From Pantoea septica (GTDB taxonomy: Bacteria; Pseudomonadota; Gammaproteobacteria; Enterobacterales; Enterobacteriaceae): a DNA stretch of 64,000 nucleotides. The notes under the pieces were generated by a model, which was not told the DNA's origin, made no database searches, and saw only the letters and a list, made by a program, of their open reading frames with translations. The position numbers were made by a program, and so were the translations under genes. The first letter of the stretch is position 1. Each line of letters starts with the position of its first letter. Location: the NCBI RefSeq assembly GCF_002095575.1, contig NZ_MLJJ01000014.1:1-64000 (forward strand). Direction: 5' to 3'. Below are positions 26,316 to 37,230 of the stretch, one piece after another.

Positions 26316-27635
26316 ATGACACATCGTTTAACCTCGAAGGATATCCTCGCGCTGGGCTTTATGACGTTTGCCCTGTTTGTCGGCGCGGGTAACATTATTT
26401 TCCCGCCAATGGTCGGTATTCAGTCTGGCGAACATGTCTGGACGGCCGCCATTGGCTTTTTACTCACCGCCGTCGGCCTGCCGGTAATGACCGTTATCGC
26501 GCTGGCGCGCGTCGGCGGCGGCGTCGACGCGCTCAGCACCCCTATCGGCAAGGGCGCCGGACTGCTGCTGGCCACCGTCTGCTATCTGGCGGTCGGCCCG
26601 CTGTTCGCCACGCCGCGCACCGCGACCGTATCGTTCGAGATGGGCATCGCGCCGCTGACCGGCGACGGCGCGCTGCCGCTGTTTGTCTACAGCTTTATCT
26701 ATTTCGCGCTGGTGATTGGCGTTTCGCTCTATCCCGGCAAGCTGCTGGATACCGTGGGCCACTTCCTCGCGCCCCTGAAAATCGTCGCGCTGACGGTGCT
26801 CGGCGTCGCCGCGCTGATCTGGCCGGCGGGCACCATCGCGCCTGCTACCGAAGACTATCAGCGCGCCGCCTTCTCCAGCGGCTTCGTCAATGGCTATCTC
26901 ACTATGGATACGCTTGGCGCACTGGTGTTCGGTATCGTTATCGTCAACGCGGCGCGCTCGCGCGGCGTTGAGAGCGCCAGCCTGCTGACGCGCTATACCG
27001 TGATGGCGGGCCTGATCGCCGGCATCGGCCTGACGCTGGTTTATCTCAGCCTGTTTAAGCTCGGCAACGGCAGCGGCGCGCTGGTGGCGCAGAGCGCGAA
27101 CGGCGCGGCCATCCTGCACGCCTACGTGCAGCAGACCTTCGGCGGCATGGGCAGTTTCTTCCTGGCAGCGCTGATTTTCGTCGCCTGTATGGTCACGGCG
27201 GTCGGTCTGACCTGCGCCTGTGCGGAATTTTTTGCGCAATACCTGCCGTTGTCGTATAAAGCACTGGTCTTTATTCTGGGTCTGTTCTCAATGGTGGTGT
27301 CGAACCTCGGCCTGAGCCATCTGATTCAGATTTCGATTCCGGTGCTGACGGCGATCTATCCGCCGTGTATCGTGCTGATCGTGCTGAGTTTCACCCTGAA
27401 CTGGTGGAACAAGAGCAGCCGTCTGGTTGCGCCGACCATGCTGGTCAGCCTGATTTTCGGCATTATCGACGGAGTGAAAACCACCAGCTTTAAAGATATG
27501 CTGCCGGCGTTCAGCCAGCAGCTGCCGCTGGCGGACCAGGGACTCGCCTGGCTGCCGCCCGCGCTGGTGATGCTGCTGATCGCGGCGATTGTGGATCGCG
27601 TCAAAGGACGCGAGCAGGTTACGGCGCACTCGTAA
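26316..27635 (+). CDS. brnQ: Branched-chain amino acid transporter BrnQ (LIVCS family)
   Basis: This 439-residue inner-membrane protein has 12 predicted membrane segments and the family opening [20 protein letters not shown], then FPPMVG, which includes the Na-binding helix 1. It imports leucine, valine and isoleucine with sodium. The length equals E. coli BrnQ (439). The start [10 protein letters not shown] at 26316 is the conserved one, although the frame is open back to 26217. It follows phoR by 2.6 kb here because the PstS-like and MetE-like genes intervene, and precedes proY as in E. coli. Confidence 0.96.
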   Translation: MTHRLTSKDILALGFMTFALFVGAGNIIFPPMVGIQSGEHVWTAAIGFLLTAVGLPVMTVIALARVGGGVDALSTPIGKGAGLLLATVCYLAVGPLFATPRTATVSFEMGIAPLTGDGALPLFVYSFIYFALVIGVSLYPGKLLDTVGHFLAPLKIVALTVLGVAALIWPAGTIAPATEDYQRAAFSSGFVNGYLTMDTLGALVFGIVIVNAARSRGVESASLLTRYTVMAGLIAGIGLTLVYLSLFKLGNGSGALVAQSANGAAILHAYVQQTFGGMGSFFLAALIFVACMVTAVGLTCACAEFFAQYLPLSYKALVFILGLFSMVVSNLGLSHLIQISIPVLTAIYPPCIVLIVLSFTLNWWNKSSRLVAPTMLVSLIFGIIDGVKTTSFKDMLPAFSQQLPLADQGLAWLPPALVMLLIAAIVDRVKGREQVTAHS

Positions 27636-27656
27636 CCGCCGCCGCTGTTTTCTCTG

Positions 27657-27680
27657 ACCACGGGCTTGCCCGTGGTTTTT
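27657..27680 (+). terminator. Terminator between brnQ and proY
   Basis: CCACGGGC and GCCCGTGG pair around a TT loop and are followed by five T residues, 22 bases after the brnQ stop. Confidence 0.85.
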
Positions 27681-27701
27681 CTTTTACAGGTACAGGTTGT
27701 T

Positions 27702-29051
27702 ATGCAAGAAACCAACAAGCTCAAACGCGGACTGAGCACGCGCCATATCCGTTTTATGGCGCTGGGATCGGCGATTGGCACCGGACTGTTCTACGGGTCG
27801 GCGGATGCCATCAAGATGGCGGGGCCGAGCGTGCTGCTCGCCTATATTATCGGCGGCGCGGTGGCCTATATCATCATGCGCGCGCTCGGCGAGATGTCGG
27901 TGAATAACCCGCAGGCCAGCTCGTTTTCGCGCTATGCGCAGGACTATCTCGGGCCGCTGGCGGGCTATATCACCGGCTGGACCTACTGCTTTGAGATCCT
28001 GATCGTCGCCATTGCCGACGTGACCGCCTTCGGCATCTATATGGGCGTCTGGTTTCCTGAGGTGCCGCACTGGATCTGGGTGCTGAGCGTGGTGCTGATT
28101 ATCGGCGCCGTTAACCTGATGAGCGTTAAGGTGTTCGGCGAAGTCGAATTCTGGTTCTCTTTCTTCAAGGTCGCCACCATTGTGGTAATGATCGTCGCCG
28201 GTTTCGCGATGATTTTCTGGGGCATCGGCAACGGCGGACAGCCGACCGGCATTCATAACCTGTGGAGCAACGGCGGCTTCTTCGCCCACGGTATCGTCGG
28301 CATGCTGCTGTCGCTGCAGATGGTGATGTTCGCCTACGGCGGCATCGAGATTATCGGCATTACCGCCGGCGAAGCCAAAGATCCGGCGCAGTCGATTCCG
28401 CGCGCCATTAACTCGGTGCCGATGCGCATTCTGGTGTTTTACGTCGGCACGCTGTTCGTGATTATGTCGATCTATCCCTGGAATCAGGTCGGCACCAACG
28501 GCTCGCCTTTCGTGCTGACCTTCCAGCATCTCGGTATTGCGGCGGCCGCCTCTATCCTGAATTTCGTGGTGCTGACGGCCTCGCTGTCGGCGATCAACAG
28601 CGATGTGTTCGGCGTAGGACGTATGCTGCACGGTATGGCGCAGCAGGGCCACGCGCCGAAGATGTTTATGAAGGTGTCCGCGCGCGGTATTCCCTGGGTG
28701 ACGGTGGTGGTGATGATGGCGGCGATGCTGATCGCGGTCTATCTCAACTATCTGATGCCGGAGAAAGTCTTCCTGGTTATCGCCTCGCTGGCAACCTTCG
28801 CCACCGTCTGGGTGTGGATTATGATCCTGCTGTCGCAGATCGCTTTCCGCCGCAAGATCGGCAAAGAGGCGGCGAGCAAGCTGCAGTTCGCGGTGCCGGG
28901 CGGCATCTGGACCTCGCTGTTCGGCGTGCTGTTCCTGGGCTTTATTATCGCGCTGATCGGCTACTTCCCGGATACGCGTATTTCGCTCTATGTGGGACTG
29001 GTGTGGATCGTGCTGCTGCTGGCGGGCTATAAGCTGGTGCGTAAGTCTTAA
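27702..29051 (+). CDS. proY: Proline-specific permease ProY (APC family)
   Basis: This 449-residue transporter starts [20 protein letters not shown] and has the amino-acid permease signature [21 protein letters not shown] in its first membrane segment (quoted in part: [11 protein letters not shown]). About 12 membrane segments follow. The sequence is very close to E. coli ProY, a cryptic or low-activity proline carrier. The start at 27702 lies immediately after the brnQ terminator region, with ACAGGTACAGG upstream. A strong terminator follows. Confidence 0.95.
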   Translation: MQETNKLKRGLSTRHIRFMALGSAIGTGLFYGSADAIKMAGPSVLLAYIIGGAVAYIIMRALGEMSVNNPQASSFSRYAQDYLGPLAGYITGWTYCFEILIVAIADVTAFGIYMGVWFPEVPHWIWVLSVVLIIGAVNLMSVKVFGEVEFWFSFFKVATIVVMIVAGFAMIFWGIGNGGQPTGIHNLWSNGGFFAHGIVGMLLSLQMVMFAYGGIEIIGITAGEAKDPAQSIPRAINSVPMRILVFYVGTLFVIMSIYPWNQVGTNGSPFVLTFQHLGIAAAASILNFVVLTASLSAINSDVFGVGRMLHGMAQQGHAPKMFMKVSARGIPWVTVVVMMAAMLIAVYLNYLMPEKVFLVIASLATFATVWVWIMILLSQIAFRRKIGKEAASKLQFAVPGGIWTSLFGVLFLGFIIALIGYFPDTRISLYVGLVWIVLLLAGYKLVRKS

Positions 29052-29065
29052 ATCGCGATAAGACG

Positions 29066-29102
29066 AAAACGGCCCGCGCAAGAGATTGCGCGGGCCGTTT
29101 TG
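29066..29102. terminator. Strong terminator after proY
   Basis: AAAACGGCCCGCGCAA and its exact complement form a 16-bp stem around a GAGA tetraloop, ending in TTTT. The A-rich opposite arm lets it work also for the convergent acyltransferase gene. Confidence 0.92.
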
Positions 29103-29126
29103 CTTTAGGGCGCAGGGTTAAAGGCG

Positions 29127-31082
29127 CTACCAGCGGCTGCCCAGCGCGATCTCCACGCCCTGCGGACTCAGATGGCTATCGTCGTAATAGAGCGGCAGGC
29201 CCTGCCAGGTCACCAGACAGCCGCTGCGATTGCATAAGTTTTCCTGTAACGAGACCACGCGCACGTCGCGCTGTTCGTAGCCGCGCAGCAGCTGCGTCAC
29301 GTCCGCTTCCGGCAGCGAGTAGAGCCGGGTGCGGGCGTTCTGCGTCGGCAGAGGTTTCCAGTCGCTCAGCCACTGGCTCAGCTCGCGGCGCAGCGGCATG
29401 TTGCGGTTGTTGCTGTAGCGCAGGGGATCCAGCGACAGCAACGGCGCATCCTCGATCAATACCACTTTTTTACCCGCCTGGCGCAGCTGGGCGATAACCC
29501 CGTCCATGCCCTGTTTCAACGCGCTGAGGTTATCTCTGTCGGGATGATGAATGTCGCGGTAGCCTGCGCCGGGCAGCGTTTCTATTCCGGCCGCCCAGGA
29601 CGCGGCGATGACCACCTCGTCGATGCGCGGGCTGACCAGCTCTTGCATGACGGCGGCGTTGAACGCCGCGCACTGGCTGGCGTGCGCCGGCTGCTGGTAG
29701 AGCGCGCGCGTGACGCCCGCCGCCAGCAGCGGGCAGGTGGCTTTCGTTAGCTGAAAGAGCGGCTTGTCCTGCGCCTCGGCGTAGCGCGCGACGGCGCTGC
29801 GCATCGCCGCCGCATGGCTGTCGCCGACCAGCGCGATGCCGGGACGCGACGTCTTCGGCTGGCAGTGCGCGCTGGCTGAAGGCAGGCCTGCGCCGCTATC
29901 GACCAGGCAGGGATCGGCCTGAGCGTCGATCTTGTAGGCTTCGCCGCTGATCACCTTATCGTTGACGCGCCAGGGAAGGCCGCCGCTGCTCCACAGGCCG
30001 ACCATCGCGGCGGCGGCGGCGCCCGAGATCAGGCAATAGGCGGGAATGACCGCGCGCGGCTCTCTGGCCGGGCGGCGGAACGGCTGCTCAACGCAGCGCC
30101 ACGACAGCCAGGCGACGCCGAGCGCTATCGCGCTGATGCTCAGTCCCTGATTGACGCTGACCGGGCCGTCGCTGCAGATGCGCGCCAGCGCCAGCAGCGG
30201 CCAGTGCCACAGGTAACAGGAGTAAGAGATTTTGCCGATAAAGCGCATCGGGACGTTTTCCAGCGCCAGGCGGCTGATTGCGCTGCGCGCCGCGATCAGC
30301 AGGCAGGCCGCCATTACCGGCAGCAGCGCCTGGCCGCCGGGAAACCCTTCGCCGTTGTTGAGCCGGAGCGCGCAAAAGGCGATCAGCGCCAGTCCGGCCA
30401 GCGTGAAGAGGTTAGCCCACAGACCGCCGATCGGCCGAGGTCTCCACAGCGCCAGCAGCACGCCCGCGCCCAGCTCCCAGCCGCGCGTCGGCAGCAGGTA
30501 GAAGGCCTGCGAGCTGTTTTGCGGCGTCAGCCAGATGCAGCCCGCCAGCGACAGCAGGCTCAGCAGCGCCACTACCGCGAATAATAAGAGGCGCTTTCTG
30601 GCTGCCAGCAGCATGATAATCGGCAGCACAAGATAGAACTGCTCTTCAATGCCGAGCGACCAGGTGATCAGCAGCGGATTTAAATCCGCCGGCGCGCTGA
30701 AATAATCCGCACTTTTCAGCAGAATAATATTGGGCACCGCAAGGAAGACGCCAAAGCTGTATTTCGCCAGCTGGCTATATTCCAGTGGCGAAAGCAGGAA
30801 ATAGCCGATAAACAGCAGGCCGAATAGCATGGTCAACAGCGCGGGCGCGATGCGGCGAATACGGCGCACGGCGAAGCGATAGAGCGAGAACTGGCCGGCA
30901 GCGTAGTCGCGGTAGAGCGAGCCGCCGATAAGAAAGCCCGAAATAACAAAGAAGAGGTCGACGCCGACGTAGCCGCCGGGCAGGGCGCTGACGCCCGCGT
31001 GAAACAGGACAACCAGCAGGATCGCCACTGCGCGCAGGCCGTCGATATCTGCGCGATAATCCTGTGATGAGAGCGTTTTCAT
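29127..31082 (-). CDS. Acyltransferase-3 / SGNH-domain protein (OafA-like)
   Basis: This 651-residue protein starts at MKTLSSQDYRADIDGLRAVA, preceded by GGGGAA. Residues 1-370 form an acyltransferase-3 membrane domain of about ten segments, with RADIDGLRAVAI and the catalytic-type His in VLFHAGVS. The C-terminal part (about 430-651) is an SGNH hydrolase-like domain with GDSHAAAM and the DDSHLSPQG block. This architecture is that of OafA-type enzymes that O-acetylate lipopolysaccharide O antigen or other glycans, moving acetyl across the membrane. The target here is unknown. It stands alone; malZ is found at this place in E. coli. Confidence 0.9.
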   Translation of the reverse strand: MKTLSSQDYRADIDGLRAVAILLVVLFHAGVSALPGGYVGVDLFFVISGFLIGGSLYRDYAAGQFSLYRFAVRRIRRIAPALLTMLFGLLFIGYFLLSPLEYSQLAKYSFGVFLAVPNIILLKSADYFSAPADLNPLLITWSLGIEEQFYLVLPIIMLLAARKRLLLFAVVALLSLLSLAGCIWLTPQNSSQAFYLLPTRGWELGAGVLLALWRPRPIGGLWANLFTLAGLALIAFCALRLNNGEGFPGGQALLPVMAACLLIAARSAISRLALENVPMRFIGKISYSCYLWHWPLLALARICSDGPVSVNQGLSISAIALGVAWLSWRCVEQPFRRPAREPRAVIPAYCLISGAAAAAMVGLWSSGGLPWRVNDKVISGEAYKIDAQADPCLVDSGAGLPSASAHCQPKTSRPGIALVGDSHAAAMRSAVARYAEAQDKPLFQLTKATCPLLAAGVTRALYQQPAHASQCAAFNAAVMQELVSPRIDEVVIAASWAAGIETLPGAGYRDIHHPDRDNLSALKQGMDGVIAQLRQAGKKVVLIEDAPLLSLDPLRYSNNRNMPLRRELSQWLSDWKPLPTQNARTRLYSLPEADVTQLLRGYEQRDVRVVSLQENLCNRSGCLVTWQGLPLYYDDSHLSPQGVEIALGSRW

Positions 31083-31550
31083 TATCGGATTCCCCGAGTA
31101 TCGACAAAGGTATTTAACACCGCTGATGTCGTTGGCGCCGCCCATAAAGAAATCGGCGAATCCAGTCGCCGAATTAAGCAAAAGACAAAATTAAAAAAAT
31201 AATGATAAAGGGATGATTGACGCCTTTATTTTAAGCCAAAAAAGCGCGGGGAAATCATGTCGGCGCGAATATAGAAAACTTCGCAGTGGCGCTGAAAAAA
31301 CAGTGCAGCGGCGGTTAAGGATAAAAGGGCGATAGTTCAGGCGGGCTAAAGGCAGCTCAGGAAGGGAAGGCGAGGACGCGGAGAGCATGGCCCGGAGAGC
31401 AAGCACGCCAGACAGGCCGGAAGCGTTTGAACAACGCGGCGCGTTGGCCCGTTGCCGGGCCGAAGGCGCAGGGGGGCGATGGATTTTGCGATCGCGCCGC
31501 ACTCTCTGCGTTACAGACTATTGCGCCGCCTGTCTTAAGGCGTCTCTGCC
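31083..31550. other. 468-base gene-free stretch between two minus-strand genes
   Basis: The left third (31083-31260) is AT-rich and probably holds the acyltransferase promoter. The right part holds a degenerate copy of the dispersed element described at 31385. The 103-residue frame at 31191-31502 on the minus strand is an artefact of that element and the promoter region. Confidence 0.6.
31385..31499 (-). repeat. Dispersed intergenic element, copy 3 (degenerate)
   Basis: Compared with copy 1 (reverse complement), this copy keeps GCATGG, GAGAGCAAGC, AAGCGTTT then GAACAACGC, GCGTTGGCCCG, a GCCGGGC arm and TTTTGCGATCGCGCC, in the same order and spacing. The terminal inverted repeats are worn away. 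On the minus strand it keeps the same open frame with the residues DRK as the other copies. It lies downstream of the inositol-monophosphatase gene. Confidence 0.7.
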
Positions 31551-32366
31551 TCAGGTTTCTTCAATCGCGTCAGGGCCGAGCAGCGCGTTGATTTGCGCAT
31601 AGATAACCGGGTTGGCGAGCAGTACCGGATTGCCCTTTTTCAGGCCGCCGTTGGCGAGATAGTCATTGGTGACGCCGCCCGCTTCGCGCATCAGCACGAT
31701 GCCCGGCAGGCTGTCCCAGGGATTCATATGCGCTTCGTAGTAGCCGATCAGACGGCCCGCCGCCGCCCAGGCGGTGGTGAGCGCGCCCGAACCGATGCGA
31801 ACGAACATGCCGCCCTCGGCAAGCAGGCTCTGAATGAATGCGGCGGTCTGTTCCGCCGGCGCGCGGCTGGAGTTGCTTAATCCCAGTACCCCCTCGCTAA
31901 GATGCTGCGCGCCGTGCGCCTGCAGGCGGGTTTCGTTGACCCACGCGCCGCGGCCCGCGCGCGCGTGAAACAGCTCCTGATGGTTCGGATCGCAAATTAC
32001 GCCAATCAGCGCTTCGCCGTCGCACAAGACGGCAAGGGATACGCACCAGTTATGCAGGCCGTTAAGGAAGCAGGCGGTGCCGTCGATGGGATCCACCACC
32101 CATACCCAGCGCGCGCCCTCGACCTCGCCGCCGCTCTCTTCCCCTAGCACCGCATCGTCCGGGAAGCGTTCGGCAATCAGGGTTTTAATCAGCTCTTCGA
32201 CGTTGCGGTCCGCCTCGCTGACCACATCCTGTAAATCCCGCTTGTGTTCCACCACCAGCTGCTGGCGCTGCTGGTACCAGGCATAGGCGCGGCTGGCCGC
32301 CGCGCGGGCGATTTCACAGGCATAGTGGTAACGCGCGTCTGTTTCGGTTTGCGAAGCGGATGACAT
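31551..32366 (-). CDS. Inositol monophosphatase family phosphatase
   Basis: This 271-residue enzyme has the Mg/Li-sensitive phosphatase motifs: GEES (near residue 74), WVVDPIDGTACFLNG (near 88) and NPWDSLPGIVLMREAGG (near 213). The family hydrolyses inositol monophosphate, histidinol phosphate or related sugar phosphates using two or three Mg ions. The substrate cannot be told from sequence. It is distinct from SuhB, which lies elsewhere in enterobacteria. It stands alone; 184 bases without a gene separate it from the channel gene upstream. Confidence 0.9.
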   Translation of the reverse strand: MSSASQTETDARYHYACEIARAAASRAYAWYQQRQQLVVEHKRDLQDVVSEADRNVEELIKTLIAERFPDDAVLGEESGGEVEGARWVWVVDPIDGTACFLNGLHNWCVSLAVLCDGEALIGVICDPNHQELFHARAGRGAWVNETRLQAHGAQHLSEGVLGLSNSSRAPAEQTAAFIQSLLAEGGMFVRIGSGALTTAWAAAGRLIGYYEAHMNPWDSLPGIVLMREAGGVTNDYLANGGLKKGNPVLLANPVIYAQINALLGPDAIEET

Positions 32367-32550
32367 CCTTTCCCTCTTATGATTTTGAACCCGGCGAAAT
32401 GCTATAGCCGCCTCAGAAGGCAGCCGACTCAGTCATGATCGTTAGCATAGATAAGAAAGGCTTCATTAAGCCGCAAATAAAAATTGCTTTCAAGGAAGGT
32501 GAGATCCGTCCGCGGGCTTTATTTGCCGCACGGACGGGAGCAAGAAAGGA

Positions 32551-33801
32551 TTATTCGCTGATTCTGCCGATCTGACGCATATCGTTACCGGTAGGCGACT
32601 GATGAACACGCAGGCCAAAGGCAGGCAGGACGGCGAAGACATGATCAAAAATGTCGGACTGAATATTCTCATACTCCAGCCAGACGGTAGTATTGGTAAA
32701 GGCGTAAATCTCCACGGGAAGGCCGTTTTCGCCTGGCGCTAGCTGCCGCACCATAAGCGTCATCCCTTTATGAATGTGAGGATGCGCGCGCAGCCAGCTC
32801 TCTAACCAGGCGCGGAAGGTGCCGATGTTCGTCAGACGACGGCCGTTTAGCGGCGTCGTAAGATCGCATGCTAACTGCGCATTGTAGTTTGCCACCTCCT
32901 GGCTTTTACTCTCCAGATAAGGCGACAGCAGCTCCGCGCACTTCAGGGTTTCCAGCTCCGCCTCAGTCAGAAAATGGATACTGGTGGTATCAATATTAAT
33001 ACAGCGCTTGATGCGGCGTCCGCCAGACTCCGACATGCCGCGCCAGTTTTTGAATGAGTCGGAGATCAGCGCGTAGGTAGGAATGGTGACGATAGTGTTA
33101 TCCCAGTTGCGCACTTTTACCGTGGTCAGACTAATGTCGATAACTGAGCCGTCAGCGCCATATTTAGGCATCTCCAGCCAGTCGTTCACCTTCAGCATAT
33201 TGTTGGCCGAGAGCTGAATGCCCGCCACCAGGCCCAGTATCGGATCTTTAAAGACCAGCATCAGCACGGCGGTCATCGCGCCCAGGCTGGTGATGAGCAC
33301 ACTGGGCGACTTCCCGAGCAGCAGGGATATGATCATGATGGCGATCAGAACGGCGGCGATCAGCTTTACGCTCTGCACGATGCCGCGCACCGGCATTTGC
33401 TGCGCCAGCGCGCTACTGGCGCTCAGGCGCTGCAGCATATCGAGCAGCGAAAAGAAAATCAGCAGCGAGAAGATCATGATCCAGATCTGAATCGCAATCA
33501 TTATCAGGCTATAAAACGGCGTGCTGCCGTGCAGAAAAACCTCGATTTGCAGCTTAAAGAGTACGCCCTGCATCAGCCAGACGAAACGATCGAAGAGGTA
33601 ACTATCCAATAGCGCCTTCGGCCACTGCCGAGAGCTGGCGTTAGCGTGACGGCGCAGCATCGGCAGCAGGCCGCGATGCAGAACAAAATGGATAACAACG
33701 GCAGTTAAAATAATAAATGCAATGACGATCAGAAGCGCAACGGTATAGGTATATTGCGTGAGGCCAGCCTGGATCAGCCAGCCCGCGATAAGATTCTGCA
33801 T
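32551..33801 (-). CDS. Mechanosensitive channel of the YbdG (MscM) type
   Basis: This 416-residue membrane protein has about five membrane segments, then the MscS-type pore helix region (SVLITSLGAMTAVLMLVFKDP, quoted to FKDP) and the cytosolic beta domain with GDWLEMP-like VNDWLEMPKYGADG and TVKVRNWDNTIVTIPTYALI. This matches E. coli YbdG (415 residues), a low-conductance miniconductance-type channel that responds to osmotic shock. The ATG at 33801 is favoured over 33807 because AGGGA stands seven bases before it. In E. coli ybdG is elsewhere, so this is either a moved or second copy. Confidence 0.88.
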   Translation of the reverse strand: MQNLIAGWLIQAGLTQYTYTVALLIVIAFIILTAVVIHFVLHRGLLPMLRRHANASSRQWPKALLDSYLFDRFVWLMQGVLFKLQIEVFLHGSTPFYSLIMIAIQIWIMIFSLLIFFSLLDMLQRLSASSALAQQMPVRGIVQSVKLIAAVLIAIMIISLLLGKSPSVLITSLGAMTAVLMLVFKDPILGLVAGIQLSANNMLKVNDWLEMPKYGADGSVIDISLTTVKVRNWDNTIVTIPTYALISDSFKNWRGMSESGGRRIKRCINIDTTSIHFLTEAELETLKCAELLSPYLESKSQEVANYNAQLACDLTTPLNGRRLTNIGTFRAWLESWLRAHPHIHKGMTLMVRQLAPGENGLPVEIYAFTNTTVWLEYENIQSDIFDHVFAVLPAFGLRVHQSPTGNDMRQIGRISE

Positions 33802-33888
33802 AAACATTCCCTGTTATTAATTAAAAAATTACGCCAGTAAAAGCATAGAGTTCCGCAAGGCTATCCATGCCTGGCGGGCAATATTTGA

Positions 33889-34470
33889 CTATAACTTGCC
33901 TTCATTCGCAAGCGCCATCAGGCGCGGGTAGAAGCGGAAAAAGAGCGTTTCCAGCTGGTCGTAGTGGTCGATGAAATCCTGATAAGAGTCTCGCAGCGCG
34001 GCGAGACGCGGCCGCCGCTGGGCCATGCCGCTGAGGACGCGCGCCATGCGCGCCGGATCGGCGTAGTGCTCGAACCAGCGTTCGCGCCACATCACCGCGT
34101 TCAGCGCCTGAAAACTCTCCGGCGTGCCCGCCATCTGCGGCACCACGCGCTGTTCAGCGAAGCGCGAGAAGGCCGCCAGCGAGATCTCAGGATGGATGGT
34201 TGCCCAGTGGCGGGCGAGAAAATGATCCCACACCACGTCAAGCGTAATGGGCGCGACGCGGCGGGTTTCCGGACGAAATAGCGGGCGCGCCTCCTGCACT
34301 TCCGGCAGGGAGTCGGTCATCGCATCGAGGCGGCGGTGCATCAGAATGCCGTCGGCAACCGGCGTCGGCCACTGTTCGTACGGGTTTCCGCGCACGAAAT
34401 CCGCCAGCAGGTTGCCGAGCAGCGAGCTTTCGGCGAGGTGAGCGAGGTGAAGATGGGCAAGAAAGTTCAT
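33889..34470 (-). CDS. acpH: Acyl carrier protein phosphodiesterase AcpH
   Basis: This 193-residue hydrolase starts [20 protein letters not shown] and has the metal-binding HD-like residues seen in [10 protein letters not shown] and [14 protein letters not shown] and [11 protein letters not shown]. It removes the 4'-phosphopantetheine arm of ACP, using Mn. The length equals E. coli AcpH (193). It diverges from queA as in E. coli, with 105 bases between the starts for two promoters. Confidence 0.95.
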   Translation of the reverse strand: MNFLAHLHLAHLAESSLLGNLLADFVRGNPYEQWPTPVADGILMHRRLDAMTDSLPEVQEARPLFRPETRRVAPITLDVVWDHFLARHWATIHPEISLAAFSRFAEQRVVPQMAGTPESFQALNAVMWRERWFEHYADPARMARVLSGMAQRRPRLAALRDSYQDFIDHYDQLETLFFRFYPRLMALANEGKL

Positions 34471-34506
34471 GCCGCATTATAGCCAGAAGTGCGAACGTGC
34501 AGCCAG

Positions 34507-34535
34507 TTGTTCAGAATTGGCCGCTTTTCCGCTAA
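34507..34535 (+). promoter_or_regulatory. Predicted sigma-70 promoter of queA
   Basis: TTCAGA and TAAACT are separated by exactly 17 bases, 41 bases before the queA start. Only hexamer similarity and spacing support it. Confidence 0.4.
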
Positions 34536-34575
34536 ACTGTGCCGCCTGTTTTTATGCCTGAGTAAGAAGTTAGCC

Positions 34576-35646
34576 ATGCGTGTCGCCGATTTTACTTTTG
34601 AGTTGCCTGAATCTCTTATCGCCCACTATCCGCAGGCGCAGCGCAGCGGTTGTCGCCTGCTGTCGCTGGACGGTCCGAGCGGGCAGCTGACGCACGGGGT
34701 CTTTACCGACGTGCTGGAGAAGCTGAATCCCGGCGATTTGCTGGTGTTCAACAATACGCGGGTGATCCCGGCGCGCGTTTACGGCCGGAAGGCGAGCGGC
34801 GGCAAAATCGAAATGCTGGTGGAGCGCATGCTGGATGAGAAGCGCGTGCTGGCGCACGTGCGCGCATCTAAAGCGCCGAAGCCTGGCGCGCAGCTGCTGC
34901 TGGGGGACGACGAGAGCGTGAAGGCGACGATGGTGGCGCGTCACGACGCCCTGTTCGAGATTGCGTTCGAAGATGACCGCGCGGTGCTGGATATTCTTAA
35001 CAGCGTCGGCCATATGCCGCTGCCGCCCTATATCGACCGTCCCGACGAAGAGGCGGATCGCGAGCTTTATCAGACCGTCTATAGCGCGCGTCCCGGCGCC
35101 GTGGCGGCGCCGACCGCTGGACTGCACTTTGACGAGCCGCTGCTGGCGGCACTGCGCGAAAAGGGCGTTGAGATGGCGTTCGTGACGCTGCACGTCGGCG
35201 CGGGCACCTTTCAGCCGGTGCGCGTCGACAGCATCGAAGAGCATGTAATGCACTCCGAATATGCCGAGGTGCCGCAGGAGGTGGTCGACGCGGTGCTGGC
35301 GTGCAAAGCGCGCGGCAATAAAGTGGTCGCCGTCGGCACCACCTCGGTGCGCTCGCTGGAGAGCGCGGCGCAGGCAAGCCAGCAAGCGTTGATTGCGCCT
35401 TTCTTCGACGACACACAGATTTTTATCTATCCCGGCTACCAGTATCAGGTGATCGACGCGCTGATCACCAATTTCCACCTGCCGGAATCGACCCTGATCA
35501 TGCTGGTGTCGGCCTTTGCCGGCTATCAGCACACCATGGCGGCCTATCAGGCCGCTGTGGCTGAACAATATCGCTTTTTCAGCTATGGGGACGCGATGTT
35601 CATTACGAAAAATCCGCAGGCACCGAACGAGAAGGTCGGCGCCTGA
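34576..35646 (+). CDS. queA: S-adenosylmethionine:tRNA ribosyltransferase-isomerase
   Basis: This 356-residue enzyme transfers and isomerises the ribosyl group of SAM onto 7-aminomethyl-7-deazaguanine in tRNA, giving epoxyqueuosine. It starts [20 protein letters not shown], the family start, although the frame is open to 34489. Other markers are [36 protein letters not shown] and TTSVRSLES. Length equals E. coli QueA. It is the first gene of the queA-tgt-yajC-secD-secF run. Confidence 0.97.
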   Translation: MRVADFTFELPESLIAHYPQAQRSGCRLLSLDGPSGQLTHGVFTDVLEKLNPGDLLVFNNTRVIPARVYGRKASGGKIEMLVERMLDEKRVLAHVRASKAPKPGAQLLLGDDESVKATMVARHDALFEIAFEDDRAVLDILNSVGHMPLPPYIDRPDEEADRELYQTVYSARPGAVAAPTAGLHFDEPLLAALREKGVEMAFVTLHVGAGTFQPVRVDSIEEHVMHSEYAEVPQEVVDAVLACKARGNKVVAVGTTSVRSLESAAQASQQALIAPFFDDTQIFIYPGYQYQVIDALITNFHLPESTLIMLVSAFAGYQHTMAAYQAAVAEQYRFFSYGDAMFITKNPQAPNEKVGA

Positions 35647-35653
35647 TGACGTC

Positions 35654-36847
<1,194 letters not shown>

Positions 36848-36872
36848 TAATTCTATCAATGAGGGAAATTAA

Positions 36873-37205
36873 ATGAGCTTTTTCATTTCTGACGCCGTGG
36901 CTGCCGCAGGTGCACCGTCGCAGGGAAGTCCGTATTCTCTGGTGATCATGCTGGTGGTGTTTGGCCTGATTTTTTACTTCATGATCCTGCGTCCGCAGCA
37001 GAAGCGTGCGAAAGAGCACAAGAAGCTGATGGATTCCATCGCTAAAGGCGACGAAGTGCTGACCAGCGGCGGCCTGGTAGGTCGCGTGACGAAAGTGTCC
37101 GACACGGGCTATGTTTCAATCGCCCTGAACGAGACTAACGAAGTGGTTATCAAACGTGATTTCGTGGCCGCCGTCCTGCCGAAAGGTACGATGAAGGCGC
37201 TCTAA
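36873..37205 (+). CDS. yajC: Preprotein translocase accessory subunit YajC
   Basis: This 110-residue inner-membrane protein has one membrane segment (about 20-38, [20 protein letters not shown]) followed by [16 protein letters not shown] and a small cytosolic beta domain. It forms a complex with SecD and SecF and the SecYEG channel. Length equals E. coli YajC. It lies 25 bases upstream of secD in the conserved operon. Confidence 0.97.
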   Translation: MSFFISDAVAAAGAPSQGSPYSLVIMLVVFGLIFYFMILRPQQKRAKEHKKLMDSIAKGDEVLTSGGLVGRVTKVSDTGYVSIALNETNEVVIKRDFVAAVLPKGTMKAL

Positions 37206-37230
37206 TATTTACTTCCCTAAGGGAACTGCC

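Noticed and set aside
31191..31502. 103-residue minus-strand frame between the acyltransferase and phosphatase genes
   Set aside because: Its first part is the degenerate repeat element and the rest is AT-rich promoter DNA; no family resemblance.
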